Assembly (NCBI RefSeq): GCF_902859875.1
Contig: NZ_CADIKF010000031.1
Location: 21,977-85,976 of the forward strand
Direction: 5' to 3'
Length of the DNA stretch: 64,000 nucleotides
Origin: Paraburkholderia solisilvae
GTDB taxonomy: Bacteria > Pseudomonadota > Gammaproteobacteria > Burkholderiales > Burkholderiaceae
Shown here: one piece after another, positions 45,534 to 53,700 of the stretch
Layout of the letters: each line of letters starts with the position of its first letter
Numbering within the stretch: position 1 is the first letter of the stretch
Position numbers and translations under genes: made by a program
Notes under the pieces: model-generated
The model's database searches: none
Seen by the model: only the letters and a program-made list of their open reading frames with translations
Told to the model about the DNA's origin: nothing

Positions 45534-47315
45534 ATGAGGCAGTACGACACCGATATCCTGATTCTCGGCAGCGGCGGTGCGGGCCTGTTCGCCGCGCTGC
45601 ATGCACACGCGGCGGCGCCGCAATTGCGCATCACGGTTGCGGTGAAGGGTCTGCTCGGCAAATGCGGCTGCACGCGGATGGTTCAGGGCGGCTACAACGT
45701 CGCGCTCGCACAGGGCGATTCGATCGAGCGGCATTTCATGGATACGATCGAAGGCGGCAAGTGGCTGTCGAATCAGGAGCTCGCATGGACGCTCGTCACG
45801 CAGGCAGTCGAACGCATTCACGAACTGGAGAACGAGCTCGGCTGTTTCTTCGATCGCAATCCGGACGGCACGCTGAAGCAGAAGGCGTTCGCCGGCCAGA
45901 CGTTCGACCGCACGGTGCATAAGGGCGACCAGACCGGCATCGAGATTATCAACCGGCTCGCGGAGCAGGTATGGGCGCGCGGCATCGCAAGGCTTGAAGA
46001 ACATCGCGCGGTCGAGTTTATCGAAACGCAATCGGGCGGTGCGCTCGCCGGCGTGCTGATGATCGACATGCGCAGCGGCGAGTTCGTATTCGTGCGCGCG
46101 AAGGCGGTGCTGCTCGCAACCGGGGGCGGCCCGACCATGTACAAATACCACACGCCAAGCGGCGACAAGAGTTGCGACGGGATGGCGATGGCGTTGCGCG
46201 CGGGACTGACGCTGCGCGACATGGAGATGGTGCAGTTTCATCCGACCGGCCTGCTGGCCGGCACCCATACGCGCATGACCGGCACGGTGCTCGAAGAAGG
46301 CTTGCGCGGCGCGGGCGGTTACCTGCTGAGCGGCGACGGCGAACGCTTTATGCATCGCTACGATCCGCGCGGCGAGCGTGCGACGCGCGATATCGTGTCG
46401 CGCAGCATCTTCCGCGAGCTGCGCGCGGGCAACGCGACGCCGAACGGCGGCGTGTATCTGCGCATGGATCATCTCGGACCCGACTCGGTGCGGCAGCGCT
46501 TCAAGGGCATGGTCGAGCGCTGTGCCGATTGCGGTTTCGATCTCGCGGGCGGGCAGGTCGAAGTCGTGCCGACCGCGCATTACATGATGGGCGGCGTGAT
46601 ATTCGAGTCCGATTGTTCGACGACGCTGCCGGGTTTGTTCGTCGCGGGGGAAGACGCAGGCGGCGTGCATGGTGCGAACCGGCTGGGCGGCAACGGTGTC
46701 GCGAATTCGACGGTGTACGGCGGCATCGCCGGCGATACGCTTGCTCGATGGGTGCCACGCTATGGGCGGCACGAAGAAGCGGACCGCGCGCAGATCGAAC
46801 GCGCGGTCGAACGTTGCCGCGCGCCGCTGACGCGCAAGCCGGACGGCGAGCTCGAAGCGATCCGCGAAACGCTCTACGATCTGATGTGGAATGACGTGGG
46901 CATTCTGCGCGACGCGCAAGGGCTCACGCGCGCTCGCGATGCCTTGCTCGACATCGAGGCGCGGCTCGCGCGGACCGGCGTCGACGGCCGTGACTTGCGC
47001 TTCAATCTCTCATGGCACGACTGGCTGAATCTGCAGAACCTGACGCTCGTGAGCCGTGCGATTACCGAATCGGCGTTGCTGCGCGAAAATTCGCGCGGTG
47101 CGCATTTCCGCGAAGATTTTCCCGACGCCGGCGAACTGGAGACTTCCGACTATATGTGTCTGCGTTTGCGCAACGACGGCGAACTCGAAACCAGCCGCCG
47201 TCGCGTGCAGTTCACGCGTGTGCGGCCCGGTCAGTCGCTGCTCGACGACGCGCCGGCGCCGCCTGCGTCTGGCGAAACGGTTGCGGTGGGGTCGTCCGCG
47301 ACACCGGTGAAGTGA
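45534..47315 (+). CDS. Non-canonical complex II-like flavoprotein subunit
   Basis: A 593-residue SdhA/FrdA/NadB-family flavoprotein. The FAD-binding start is DILILGSGGAGLFAALHA, and the GKCGCTRMVQGGYN segment precedes it in the usual FAD contact position. Active-site residues H236 (HPTG), R285 (TRDIVSR), H349 (HYMMGG) and R383 (GANRLGGN) are present. The canonical TEG motif that holds one substrate carboxylate reads EEG (VLEEGLRGAGG), with a short insertion before it (AGTHTRMTG). This suggests a substrate whose second acid group is not an ordinary carboxylate. It ends the operon and overlaps the convergent lysR gene by 85 bp. Confidence 0.82.
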   Translation: MRQYDTDILILGSGGAGLFAALHAHAAAPQLRITVAVKGLLGKCGCTRMVQGGYNVALAQGDSIERHFMDTIEGGKWLSNQELAWTLVTQAVERIHELENELGCFFDRNPDGTLKQKAFAGQTFDRTVHKGDQTGIEIINRLAEQVWARGIARLEEHRAVEFIETQSGGALAGVLMIDMRSGEFVFVRAKAVLLATGGGPTMYKYHTPSGDKSCDGMAMALRAGLTLRDMEMVQFHPTGLLAGTHTRMTGTVLEEGLRGAGGYLLSGDGERFMHRYDPRGERATRDIVSRSIFRELRAGNATPNGGVYLRMDHLGPDSVRQRFKGMVERCADCGFDLAGGQVEVVPTAHYMMGGVIFESDCSTTLPGLFVAGEDAGGVHGANRLGGNGVANSTVYGGIAGDTLARWVPRYGRHEEADRAQIERAVERCRAPLTRKPDGELEAIRETLYDLMWNDVGILRDAQGLTRARDALLDIEARLARTGVDGRDLRFNLSWHDWLNLQNLTLVSRAITESALLRENSRGAHFREDFPDAGELETSDYMCLRLRNDGELETSRRRVQFTRVRPGQSLLDDAPAPPASGETVAVGSSATPVK

Positions 47316-48163
47316 CGCTTCACGGCGTCGGTAAACGCTTCGCGGCCATGCTCGCGGCGTTCGAGCAAACCGACGCGGCGCGGCGCGATGCGCTCGGGCA
47401 GCACAGTTACGCGCAGCCCGGACTCGGGGTTCCAGTTCGCATTCGCAAGACGCGGCACGATCGACACGCCGAAGCCGCGTTTCACCATTTCGCAGATCGC
47501 CTCGAGCGAATTCAATTCCATGATGTCGCGTACCGGCGCGCCGAGGCCTTGCAGCGCGTCCTCGATCAGGATGCCTGTCCACGTCTGCCGGTCGAAGCGA
47601 ATATAGGGCTCTCGCAGTAGCGCGTCGATGTCGGTGTGCGGATCTTCGATCGACGAAATCAGCACCATGGGTTCGCTATAAAGCGCGGTCCATTTGAGCG
47701 TCGCCGGAAATCCGGCGGGCGATTGCGTGACGATCGCCGCATCGAGTTCGCCGCTGTCCACGCGCGTGGCGAAATCGCTCGACAGTCCCGTGAACAGTTT
47801 CAGTTCGAGCTTCGGATAACGGCGCTTCAGGTTCAGCATCGCATCGGCGAAGGCGCCCATCAGCGACGAGACGAGTGCGCCGACCCGCACCACGCCGGCC
47901 ACTTCGTCGCGCTCGCCCGCGGCGAGAATCTTGCGATAGTTCGCAACCAGCGTTTCGGCGAGCGGCAGGATCGTGCGCCCCTGTTCGCTCAGCGAGACCG
48001 AACGCGGCGTGCGTTCGAACAGCACCATGTCGAGATCGCGTTCGAGCGAACGCATCTGCAGGCTCACCGCGGCTTGCGTGAGACACACTTCGTCGGCGGC
48101 CGCGGCGAACGAACCGTGCCGCGCGACCGACAGAAACGTGACGAAATAGCGAATCGCACTCAT
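47231..48163 (-). CDS. LysR family transcriptional regulator
   Basis: A 310-residue LysR-type regulator. The N-terminal winged helix-turn-helix has FAAAADEVCLTQAAVSLQMRSLERDLDMVLFERTPRSVSLSEQG, followed by an effector-binding domain. It probably controls the complex II/fumarase operon or soeABC. GGAG lies before the ATG at 48163. The 3' end overlaps the convergent flavoprotein gene by 85 bp, coding on both strands. The Asp/Gly/Ala/Ser-rich tail lies in this overlap. Confidence 0.9.
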   Translation of the reverse strand: MSAIRYFVTFLSVARHGSFAAAADEVCLTQAAVSLQMRSLERDLDMVLFERTPRSVSLSEQGRTILPLAETLVANYRKILAAGERDEVAGVVRVGALVSSLMGAFADAMLNLKRRYPKLELKLFTGLSSDFATRVDSGELDAAIVTQSPAGFPATLKWTALYSEPMVLISSIEDPHTDIDALLREPYIRFDRQTWTGILIEDALQGLGAPVRDIMELNSLEAICEMVKRGFGVSIVPRLANANWNPESGLRVTVLPERIAPRRVGLLERREHGREAFTDAVKRHFTGVADDPTATVSPDAGGAGASSSSD

Positions 48164-48197
48164 GGCCGCTTCTCCGCAGATCAACCGCTAATGCAAT

Positions 48198-48207
48198 GCA
48201 TATATGC
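48198..48207. promoter_or_regulatory. Perfect palindrome GCATATATGC before the lysR gene
   Basis: An AT-rich 10-bp palindrome, 35 bp upstream of the LysR start, between it and the TauE-like gene. TGCATATAT (48197-48205) recurs upstream of soeA at 36247-36255. It may be part of an autoregulatory LysR site. Confidence 0.4.
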
Positions 48208-48217
48208 CTGCGCGCGG

Positions 48218-48967
48218 CTAGCGCAACGCGTGGACCAGCGACGTGCCGAGCAGCGCCGCGCCGGACGCGAACAGCAGCACCAGCAGCACGCGCTTGAACG
48301 TGGTGTCCGAAATGCGCACATACAGACGCGAGCCGAGCCACGCGAAGATCAGCGTCGACGGCACCATCCACGCGAAGAGTATCAACGTCTGCCGGTCGAT
48401 CAGGCCGGTGAGCGCATAGGTGACGAGCGTCAGCGACTGCATCGCGATAAAAAAGCTCTGGCAGATCGCGCGCTGCACATCCTTCTGATGGCCGCGCAGC
48501 ATGCACCAGACGGTCGGCGCCGGGCCGACGAGGCCCGCGATGCCGCCGAGAATGCCGCCGATCACACCGATGCCGCCATCGGCCCACGCGCCGCCGGCCG
48601 TGACGGTCGGCAGGTTCTTCGCCGCCAGCATTACGCCGCAATAAACGATCAGCAGCAGCCCGACGCCGATGCGAAACGCGGTCGGATCGATGACCGGCAG
48701 CAACACGGCGCCGATCGGTACGCCGATAAAGCCGCCGGCGATAAACGGCCCGATCACTTTCGGACGGATCTGACCACGCACTGCGCCGACCGTCAGCACC
48801 TGGCCGACCAGCGAGCCGACCACGAGCATCGGCCCGATGGCCTGCGGCGGCAGCGTCCATGCCCAGAACACCATCGCGACCAGACCGAACGCGAACCCGG
48901 CAAGACCCGATACGAAGCCTGCGATTGCACTGCCGCCTATCACCAGCAGCGCGAGCTGCGTGCTCAA
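48218..48967 (-). CDS. TauE/SafE family sulfite/sulfonate exporter
   Basis: A 249-residue membrane protein with about eight helices. GSAIAGFVSGLAGFAFGLVAMVFW and GGILGGIAGLVGPAPTVWCMLRG are the paired TauE/SafE repeats. Family members export sulfite, sulfoacetate or related anions. Here it would remove sulfite released by SuyAB when SoeABC is saturated. It starts 44 bp after the ABC permease gene, so it is probably the last or next-to-last gene of the importer operon. Confidence 0.85.
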   Translation of the reverse strand: MSTQLALLVIGGSAIAGFVSGLAGFAFGLVAMVFWAWTLPPQAIGPMLVVGSLVGQVLTVGAVRGQIRPKVIGPFIAGGFIGVPIGAVLLPVIDPTAFRIGVGLLLIVYCGVMLAAKNLPTVTAGGAWADGGIGVIGGILGGIAGLVGPAPTVWCMLRGHQKDVQRAICQSFFIAMQSLTLVTYALTGLIDRQTLILFAWMVPSTLIFAWLGSRLYVRISDTTFKRVLLVLLFASGAALLGTSLVHALR

Positions 48968-49011
48968 CGGTTACGCTCCACGGTGTGCGCGACGGACAGG
49001 CTGCCGCGCAC

Positions 49012-49941
49012 TCACGACTGCATGCCCCAGCGTTGCACGGTGTGCCGCTCGAGCGTGCGGAAGATCAGGTTCTCGACCGCGAGGCCGATCAGGATCACCG
49101 TGAAGAGGCCGGCAAACACATTGGCGATGTCGAGCAGGTTCTTGTTCTCGTAGATAAACCAGCCGAGGCCGCCGGAACCTGAACTGACGCCGAACACGAG
49201 CTCCGCGGCGATCAGCGTGCGCCACGCGAATGCCCAGCCGATCTTGAGGCCGGTGAGAATGCTCGGGAAGGCGGCGGGCACCAGAATCTTCATGACGTAT
49301 CGGCCGCCGCGCAGGCCGTAGTTGCGGCCGACCATCTTCAACGTGTTGCTGACCGACAGAAAACCCGAATGCGTATTCAGCGCGACCGACCACGTGACCG
49401 AATGGACCAGCACGAAAATCAGGCTGCCGTTGCCGAGGCCGAACCAGATCAGCGCGAGCGGCAATAGCGCGATGGCGGGCAGCGGGTTCAGCATCGACGT
49501 CATCGTTTCGAGAAAGTCGGTGCCGATGCGCGAGGTGATCGCAGCCGCGGTCAGCAGTGCGGCGAGCACGATGCCGGCCGCGTAGCCCATCAGCAGCACG
49601 TGAATCGACGCCCACGCCTTGCCGGGCAGTTCGCCGCTCGCGATGCTCGTGACGAACGCATCGACGGTCGCGCTGAAGGTCGGAAACAGCAGCGCGTTGT
49701 TGAGGACGCGCCCATACACTTCCCAGACGATCGCGAGAAACGCGAGGATCGCGAGCTTGCGCAGCCACCCCTGGTTGTAGAGACGCTCGAACGTCGACAG
49801 CGGCTTTTCGACGACGCTGAACTGGTGCGTGTCGCTGGTTTCGCGGACGATCTCCGCACGCGGTGCGAAAACGCCATCCGCGACCGGGTTGCGATCGGGA
49901 TGGGCGGCGGGCGCGCTCCCTTGGACAGTACCGTTAGACAT
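49012..49941 (-). CDS. ABC transporter permease (taurine/sulfonate/nitrate type)
   Basis: A 309-residue permease of the SsuC/TauC family with six transmembrane helices. The ATPase-contact loop is in FPSILTGLKIGWAFAWRTLIAAELVFG. The N-terminal ~60 residues are a hydrophilic extension. Its start overlaps the stop of the ATP-binding subunit gene by 8 bp. With the ATPase and binding protein it forms an importer for organosulfonates or similar anions. Confidence 0.87.
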   Translation of the reverse strand: MSNGTVQGSAPAAHPDRNPVADGVFAPRAEIVRETSDTHQFSVVEKPLSTFERLYNQGWLRKLAILAFLAIVWEVYGRVLNNALLFPTFSATVDAFVTSIASGELPGKAWASIHVLLMGYAAGIVLAALLTAAAITSRIGTDFLETMTSMLNPLPAIALLPLALIWFGLGNGSLIFVLVHSVTWSVALNTHSGFLSVSNTLKMVGRNYGLRGGRYVMKILVPAAFPSILTGLKIGWAFAWRTLIAAELVFGVSSGSGGLGWFIYENKNLLDIANVFAGLFTVILIGLAVENLIFRTLERHTVQRWGMQS

Positions 49942-50761
49942 TCTCGGCCTCTTCGATCTGGTCTTCGAACAGCATGTGCTGGATGCGCTTTTCGAGCGCC
50001 ACCGCGGCTTCGCCGGATACGGCCGTGTTGAGTTCCGCCTTCACCTGGCCCGGGTGCGGCGACAGCAGCAGAATACGGCTGCCTATCTTGATCGCCTCGG
50101 GAATCGAGTGCGTGACGAACAGCACCGTGAAGCGCGTTTCCTGCCACAGCGTGAGCAGTTCGTCCTGCATCTTGCGGCGCGTGAGCGCATCGAGCGCCGC
50201 GAACGGTTCGTCCATCAGCAGAATGTCCGGCTCCATCGCCATGCCGCGCGCAATGGCGACGCGCTGCTTCATCCCGCCCGACAGCGTATGCGGATAGCTG
50301 TCCGCGAATTTCGTCAGGTTGACCTTGTCGATGTAGTGCATCGCGCGCTGTTCCGCTTCGCGTGCGCCCAGGCGCCGCGACGACAGCAGCGGGAACATCA
50401 CGTTCTGCCTGACGGTTTTCCACGGCAGCAGCTGGTCGAATTCCTGAAATACCATCATGCGGTCCGGGCCCGGCTTCGTGATGGTCTTGCCCTTCAGCGA
50501 GATCGTTCCTTCGGTCGGCAGCAAATAGCCGCCGACGCTTTTCAGCAAGGTCGACTTGCCGCAACCGGACGGGCCGAGCAGCACGAAACGATCGCCCTGG
50601 AAGACCTGGAAGTCGACCCGGTAGGTGGCCATCACCAGATGCTTGCGCGTCTTGTATTGCAGCGTGACGCCCTTTACATCGAGCAGCGGCGCGTCTCCTT
50701 CCGCGTGTCCGGATGAGGCCGCGCCGTTTGCCGCATTGCGCATCGAATGCATCGAGTACAT
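49934..50761 (-). CDS. ABC transporter ATP-binding protein (SsuB/TauB type)
   Basis: A 275-residue ATPase with Walker A GPSGCGKST, the Q-loop in MVFQEFDQLLPW, signature LSGGMKQRVAIARG, and Walker B ILLMDEPFAALDALTR. The FQEFDQLLPW form of the Q-loop is typical of nitrate/sulfonate/taurine importers. I start it at the ATG 50761, 2 bp after the binding-protein stop; a longer upstream extension would be antisense-like sequence. It powers uptake of the presumed sulfonate. Confidence 0.88.
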   Translation of the reverse strand: MYSMHSMRNAANGAASSGHAEGDAPLLDVKGVTLQYKTRKHLVMATYRVDFQVFQGDRFVLLGPSGCGKSTLLKSVGGYLLPTEGTISLKGKTITKPGPDRMMVFQEFDQLLPWKTVRQNVMFPLLSSRRLGAREAEQRAMHYIDKVNLTKFADSYPHTLSGGMKQRVAIARGMAMEPDILLMDEPFAALDALTRRKMQDELLTLWQETRFTVLFVTHSIPEAIKIGSRILLLSPHPGQVKAELNTAVSGEAAVALEKRIQHMLFEDQIEEAENV

Positions 50762-50763
50762 GG

Positions 50764-51774
50764 TCAGCTCCCTTGCTGCGATTGCGCGGTCGGGAAGAAC
50801 AGGTCCTTCCATGAAGCCGGCTTCGTCTTGATAAGGCCGGTGCGCGCCATGAAGTCCGCGTATTTCACGGTGTTTTGCGGCACGGTCGTGAATTGCACCT
50901 CGGGCGATGAGATCATTTTCTCGATGTCTTCGACGCTGCTCTTGTCCTTGCTGATGCGCAGGTAAGCGAGCGCGGCCGCGTGCTTGTCCTTGTTGATCGA
51001 TGCTTCGGCTTCGTCGAGCGCGGCCATGAAGGCTTGCACGAGCTTCGGGTTCTGCTGATAGAACTTCGATGTGCACCAGACGAGGTTGAATGTCGACTTT
51101 CCGCCGAGCACGTCGTAGGAATTCACGACGGTATGCACGCCCGGATGCGCGAGCTCCTGCTCCTGAAACGGCGGCGAACCGAAATGCGCGGTCACCTCGC
51201 TATTGCCGGAAAGCAGCGCCTGTTGCGCGTCCGGATGCGCGAGCGACACCGTGTACTTGTCGAGCTGCCCCTGATTGCCGGAGCCGAAGGCCTTTTCCGC
51301 GGCCATTTGCAGCGTGATCGCCTGAATCGACACCTTTGCCGCGGGCAACGCGATCTTGTCCTTGCCGGAGAAGTCTTTCACGGTCTTCACCGCGGGGTTT
51401 GTCGTATTCAGCAGGAGCGGCATCGAATTGATCGCGGCAAGCGCTTTTACCGCGAGCGGCGTGCCTTGCGTGCGCGACCACAGCAGCACGAGCGGCGCGA
51501 CACCGCCGGAGGCGATCTGCAGCGAATCGGACAGCAGCGCGTCGTTCATCACATTGCCGCCGGCGAACTCGACCCATGCAACCTTCAGGTTCGGCACGCC
51601 CAGTTGGGCCGCGTGTTTTTCAAGCAGCTTCTGGTCCTGCATGATCATCAGCGGCAGGTAGCTGACGCCGTACTGGCGCGCGATCTTGATCTCTGTCAGG
51701 TCGGCGCGGGCGACCGTGCAGCAGAACAGCGCGGCCAGCGCGGAAAATACGACGGCGATTTTGCGAAAGCTCAT
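50764..51774 (-). CDS. ABC transporter substrate-binding protein (SsuA/TauA/NMT1 type)
   Basis: A 336-residue periplasmic protein with a Sec signal peptide (MSFRKIAVVFSALAALFCCTVARA). The mature part has EIKIARQYGVSYLPLMIMQDQKLLEKHA, FAGGNVMNDALLSDSLQIASGGVAPL and NSEVTAHFGSPPFQEQELAHPG, in the pattern of taurine, aliphatic sulfonate and nitrate binding proteins. It selects the transported compound. AAGGAG is 9 nt before the ATG. First gene of a four- or five-gene operon. Confidence 0.87.
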   Translation of the reverse strand: MSFRKIAVVFSALAALFCCTVARADLTEIKIARQYGVSYLPLMIMQDQKLLEKHAAQLGVPNLKVAWVEFAGGNVMNDALLSDSLQIASGGVAPLVLLWSRTQGTPLAVKALAAINSMPLLLNTTNPAVKTVKDFSGKDKIALPAAKVSIQAITLQMAAEKAFGSGNQGQLDKYTVSLAHPDAQQALLSGNSEVTAHFGSPPFQEQELAHPGVHTVVNSYDVLGGKSTFNLVWCTSKFYQQNPKLVQAFMAALDEAEASINKDKHAAALAYLRISKDKSSVEDIEKMISSPEVQFTTVPQNTVKYADFMARTGLIKTKPASWKDLFFPTAQSQQGS

Positions 51775-52240
51775 TGCTCGACACTCCTTGCGAGAGGAAC
51801 GGCACGGCGAATCGTTAGAAATGTTTCCGGAGACGGAGCGGCGCAGTATGAGTCGCCAATATTAAGGATTCGTTGCGGCGTGTCGGGAAGGTGGTCGGCG
51901 GCAAGAGACGTGGGCCACGGGCCGGACAGCAACGCGGCGTGGCGGATGGAAAGACAGCGTATGCATTGTGAGGGTCTCCGCTCCCATGTCTCGATGGGCA
52001 AGTCGGCCTGCCGGCGCCAAACCCGTCCCGAAGAAACGAGCCGCTGCGCGGCGTCGGCGGCCGGTTGTAATGGCAACTGACTCTATTCGTGCGTGACGGA
52101 CAGTCCCCGACCGTCGCGACCGCTGTGCCTGCAAATGCTTGCGACTACTTTATGATTTAGATCATCTGTATGTGTAGCGAGTGTAGGTGATCGCTACTCC
52201 GATTGCAAACTATCAGATCGCGATGAAAGTTGTCGCGGTG
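51775..52240. other. 466-bp regulatory region upstream of the ABC importer operon
   Basis: No gene is visible. It contains a dense block of dyads at 52152-52197, including a 15-bp motif shared with the suyA upstream region. The ABC operon promoter on the minus strand was not identified. Confidence 0.5.
52152..52197. promoter_or_regulatory. Operator-like block: shared 15-bp motif and two dyads
   Basis: ATGAT-TTAG-ATCAT (52152-52165) is a dyad. ATCATCTGTATGTGT (52161-52175) matches, with one mismatch, the reverse complement of 53091-53105 upstream of suyA. GTAGCGA (52174-52180) and TCGCTAC (52191-52197) form a perfect inverted repeat with a 10-bp spacer. The shared motif flanks the GntR gene on both sides and is a candidate binding site for it. 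Confidence 0.55.
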
Positions 52241-52999
52241 TCATAAAGGTTCGTCGTGCGATGCCGACGTTCCCACATATTCGTAGTGCTCGGTGTTCAC
52301 GTGCGAGATGCGCACTTCGACCGGCATCTGATGATACGAATACGCGATGCGGCGAATTTCGAGGATCGGCGCGCCGGGTGCGACACCGAGCAGCGCGCAT
52401 TCGGCCTCGTCGGCGAGCGCGACGCGCACGCGTTCATCGGTGCCGACCACGTTGATGTGAAAGACGTCCTGATAGAAGTTGTAGAGCGTGCTCGGCCGGT
52501 CGCGCAGCACCGCCTCGGTCAGGCCGGGAAAACGCGACTCCGGCACGCTGATGTGCTCGGTCATCACATGTTCGCCATGCAGCGCGAGCTGGTTCAGGAA
52601 CGTGAATACCCGTGCGCCGGTTTCGATATTGAGCAGCGCCGCGAGCTCCCGCGTCGCCTTCGCCTTTTTGAACGAGACGAGGCTCACGGCCGGATAGGTC
52701 TTGTCGCCGTCCGCGCGCACGACGCGGAAAAAGCGGAAGAAATGCCGGTCGCGCTGGTGCTGCGCAACGAACGTCCCGAGGCCTTGATGACGCACGAGGA
52801 TGTTATCCGCGACGAGTTCGTCGATCGCTTTGCGCAGCGTGCCGATCGAAACGCCGAAACGTTCGGCGAGGCGCTTTTCCGAAGGAATGGTCTCGCCGCC
52901 TTTCCACTCGTGCGCGGCAAGCGCCGCGAGCATCGCCTGCTTCACTTCCTTGTAGCGCGTGCCGCCAATGGCGGGGGTTCCGATCGTCAGCGTGTTCAT
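52241..52999 (-). CDS. GntR family regulator (HutC/UTRA type), candidate SuyAB regulator
   Basis: A 252-residue regulator. The winged helix has GGETIPSEKRLAERFGVSIGTLRKAIDELVADNILVRHQGLGTFVA, and a UTRA ligand-binding domain follows (HVMTEHISVPESRFPGLTE; AECALLGVAPGAPILEIRRIAYSY). GntR-type regulators commonly adjoin suyAB-like genes. It is divergent from suyA and flanked by the shared 15-bp motif on both sides, so I infer that it controls both suyAB and the ABC importer. GAGGGG precedes the ATG at 52999. Confidence 0.87.
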   Translation of the reverse strand: MNTLTIGTPAIGGTRYKEVKQAMLAALAAHEWKGGETIPSEKRLAERFGVSIGTLRKAIDELVADNILVRHQGLGTFVAQHQRDRHFFRFFRVVRADGDKTYPAVSLVSFKKAKATRELAALLNIETGARVFTFLNQLALHGEHVMTEHISVPESRFPGLTEAVLRDRPSTLYNFYQDVFHINVVGTDERVRVALADEAECALLGVAPGAPILEIRRIAYSYHQMPVEVRISHVNTEHYEYVGTSASHDEPL

Positions 53000-53090
53000 G
53001 GCTCTTGCCCCTCGTTCCTTTTCTCGCAGCGTCGCATGCAACCTCATGGTCCGGACTCTGCCGGAAATTCTACTTCATACGGCTCATCAA

Positions 53091-53108
53091 ACACATATAG
53101 ATGATATG
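53091..53108. promoter_or_regulatory. Candidate GntR operator just upstream of the suyA promoter
   Basis: Contains the inverted repeat CATAT-AGATG-ATATG (53094-53108) and, on the reverse strand, ATCATCTATATGTGT (53105-53091), the counterpart of the motif at 52161-52175. It ends one base before the -35 element of the suyA promoter, a good position for a regulator. Confidence 0.55.
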
Positions 53109-53109
53109 G

Positions 53110-53138
53110 TTGACATGTGAAATATCGCCGCCTAAGAT
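53110..53138 (+). promoter_or_regulatory. Sigma-70 promoter for suyAB
   Basis: TTGACA (53110-53115), a 17-bp spacer and TAAGAT (53133-53138) form a near-consensus promoter. Transcription would start near 53145, leaving a leader of about 105 nt before suyA. Confidence 0.7.
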
Positions 53139-53250
53139 GGTCTGCACGGACGACACACGAGCCGGACGGTATAAACCCTGCAATCAACCCGCATGGGACC
53201 GGACCGGGCGCTCAAGCGCCAGCTTCGGTCGCGACAATGGAGACATTTCA

Positions 53251-53601
53251 ATGAGCAACGCCGCAACAGGTGCGCCGCAACATTCCGGCAGCGGGTCCTC
53301 CGCCCAGCCGTCAAAGAGAACGATTCACATCGTGCTGCATGAAGCGAAGGACACCGTCGGCGTAGCGGTGGTGGAAGGCATCAAGGCCGGCACGCAATTG
53401 AACGCGTGGATCATGGACGACGACGAAGTCATCACGGTCGCCGCGAAGCAGGATATTCCGATCGGCCACAAGGTCGCGTTGAAGGACATGGCCGTCGGCG
53501 ACACGGTGTTCAAGTACGGCGTCGATATCGGCAAGGTGGTTGCGCCGATCAAGGCGGGTGAGCACGCCCACGTTCACAACATCAAGACGAAGCGCTGGTA
53601 G
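53251..53601 (+). CDS. suyA: (2R)-3-sulfolactate sulfo-lyase, small subunit
   Basis: A 116-residue protein with a SAF domain (HIVLHEAKDTVGVAVVEGIKAGTQLNAWIMDDDEVITV, then DIPIGHKVALKDMAVGDTVFKYG), as in SuyA and the N-terminal parts of UxaA/GarD. The first ~25 residues are a Ser/Gly-rich extension. SuyAB eliminates sulfite from 3-sulfolactate, giving pyruvate. GGAGA is 8 nt before the ATG. It is followed by suyB, forming the two-subunit enzyme. Confidence 0.85.
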   Translation: MSNAATGAPQHSGSGSSAQPSKRTIHIVLHEAKDTVGVAVVEGIKAGTQLNAWIMDDDEVITVAAKQDIPIGHKVALKDMAVGDTVFKYGVDIGKVVAPIKAGEHAHVHNIKTKRW

Positions 53602-53700
53602 TCCGCGCGGTTGAATGGTCGATCACGCGCAGCACGTGCGCATGCGTTCGACCACCGCTTCACCCGCATCGTCCCACCATCAAAGACATCGAGACACTCC

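Noticed and set aside
42427..47315. The housekeeping succinate dehydrogenase and fumarase of the citric acid cycle
   Set aside because: Gene order, the embedded fumarase, the EEG change in the flavoprotein and the catabolic context are all unlike the conserved sdhCDAB operon, which should lie elsewhere in the genome.
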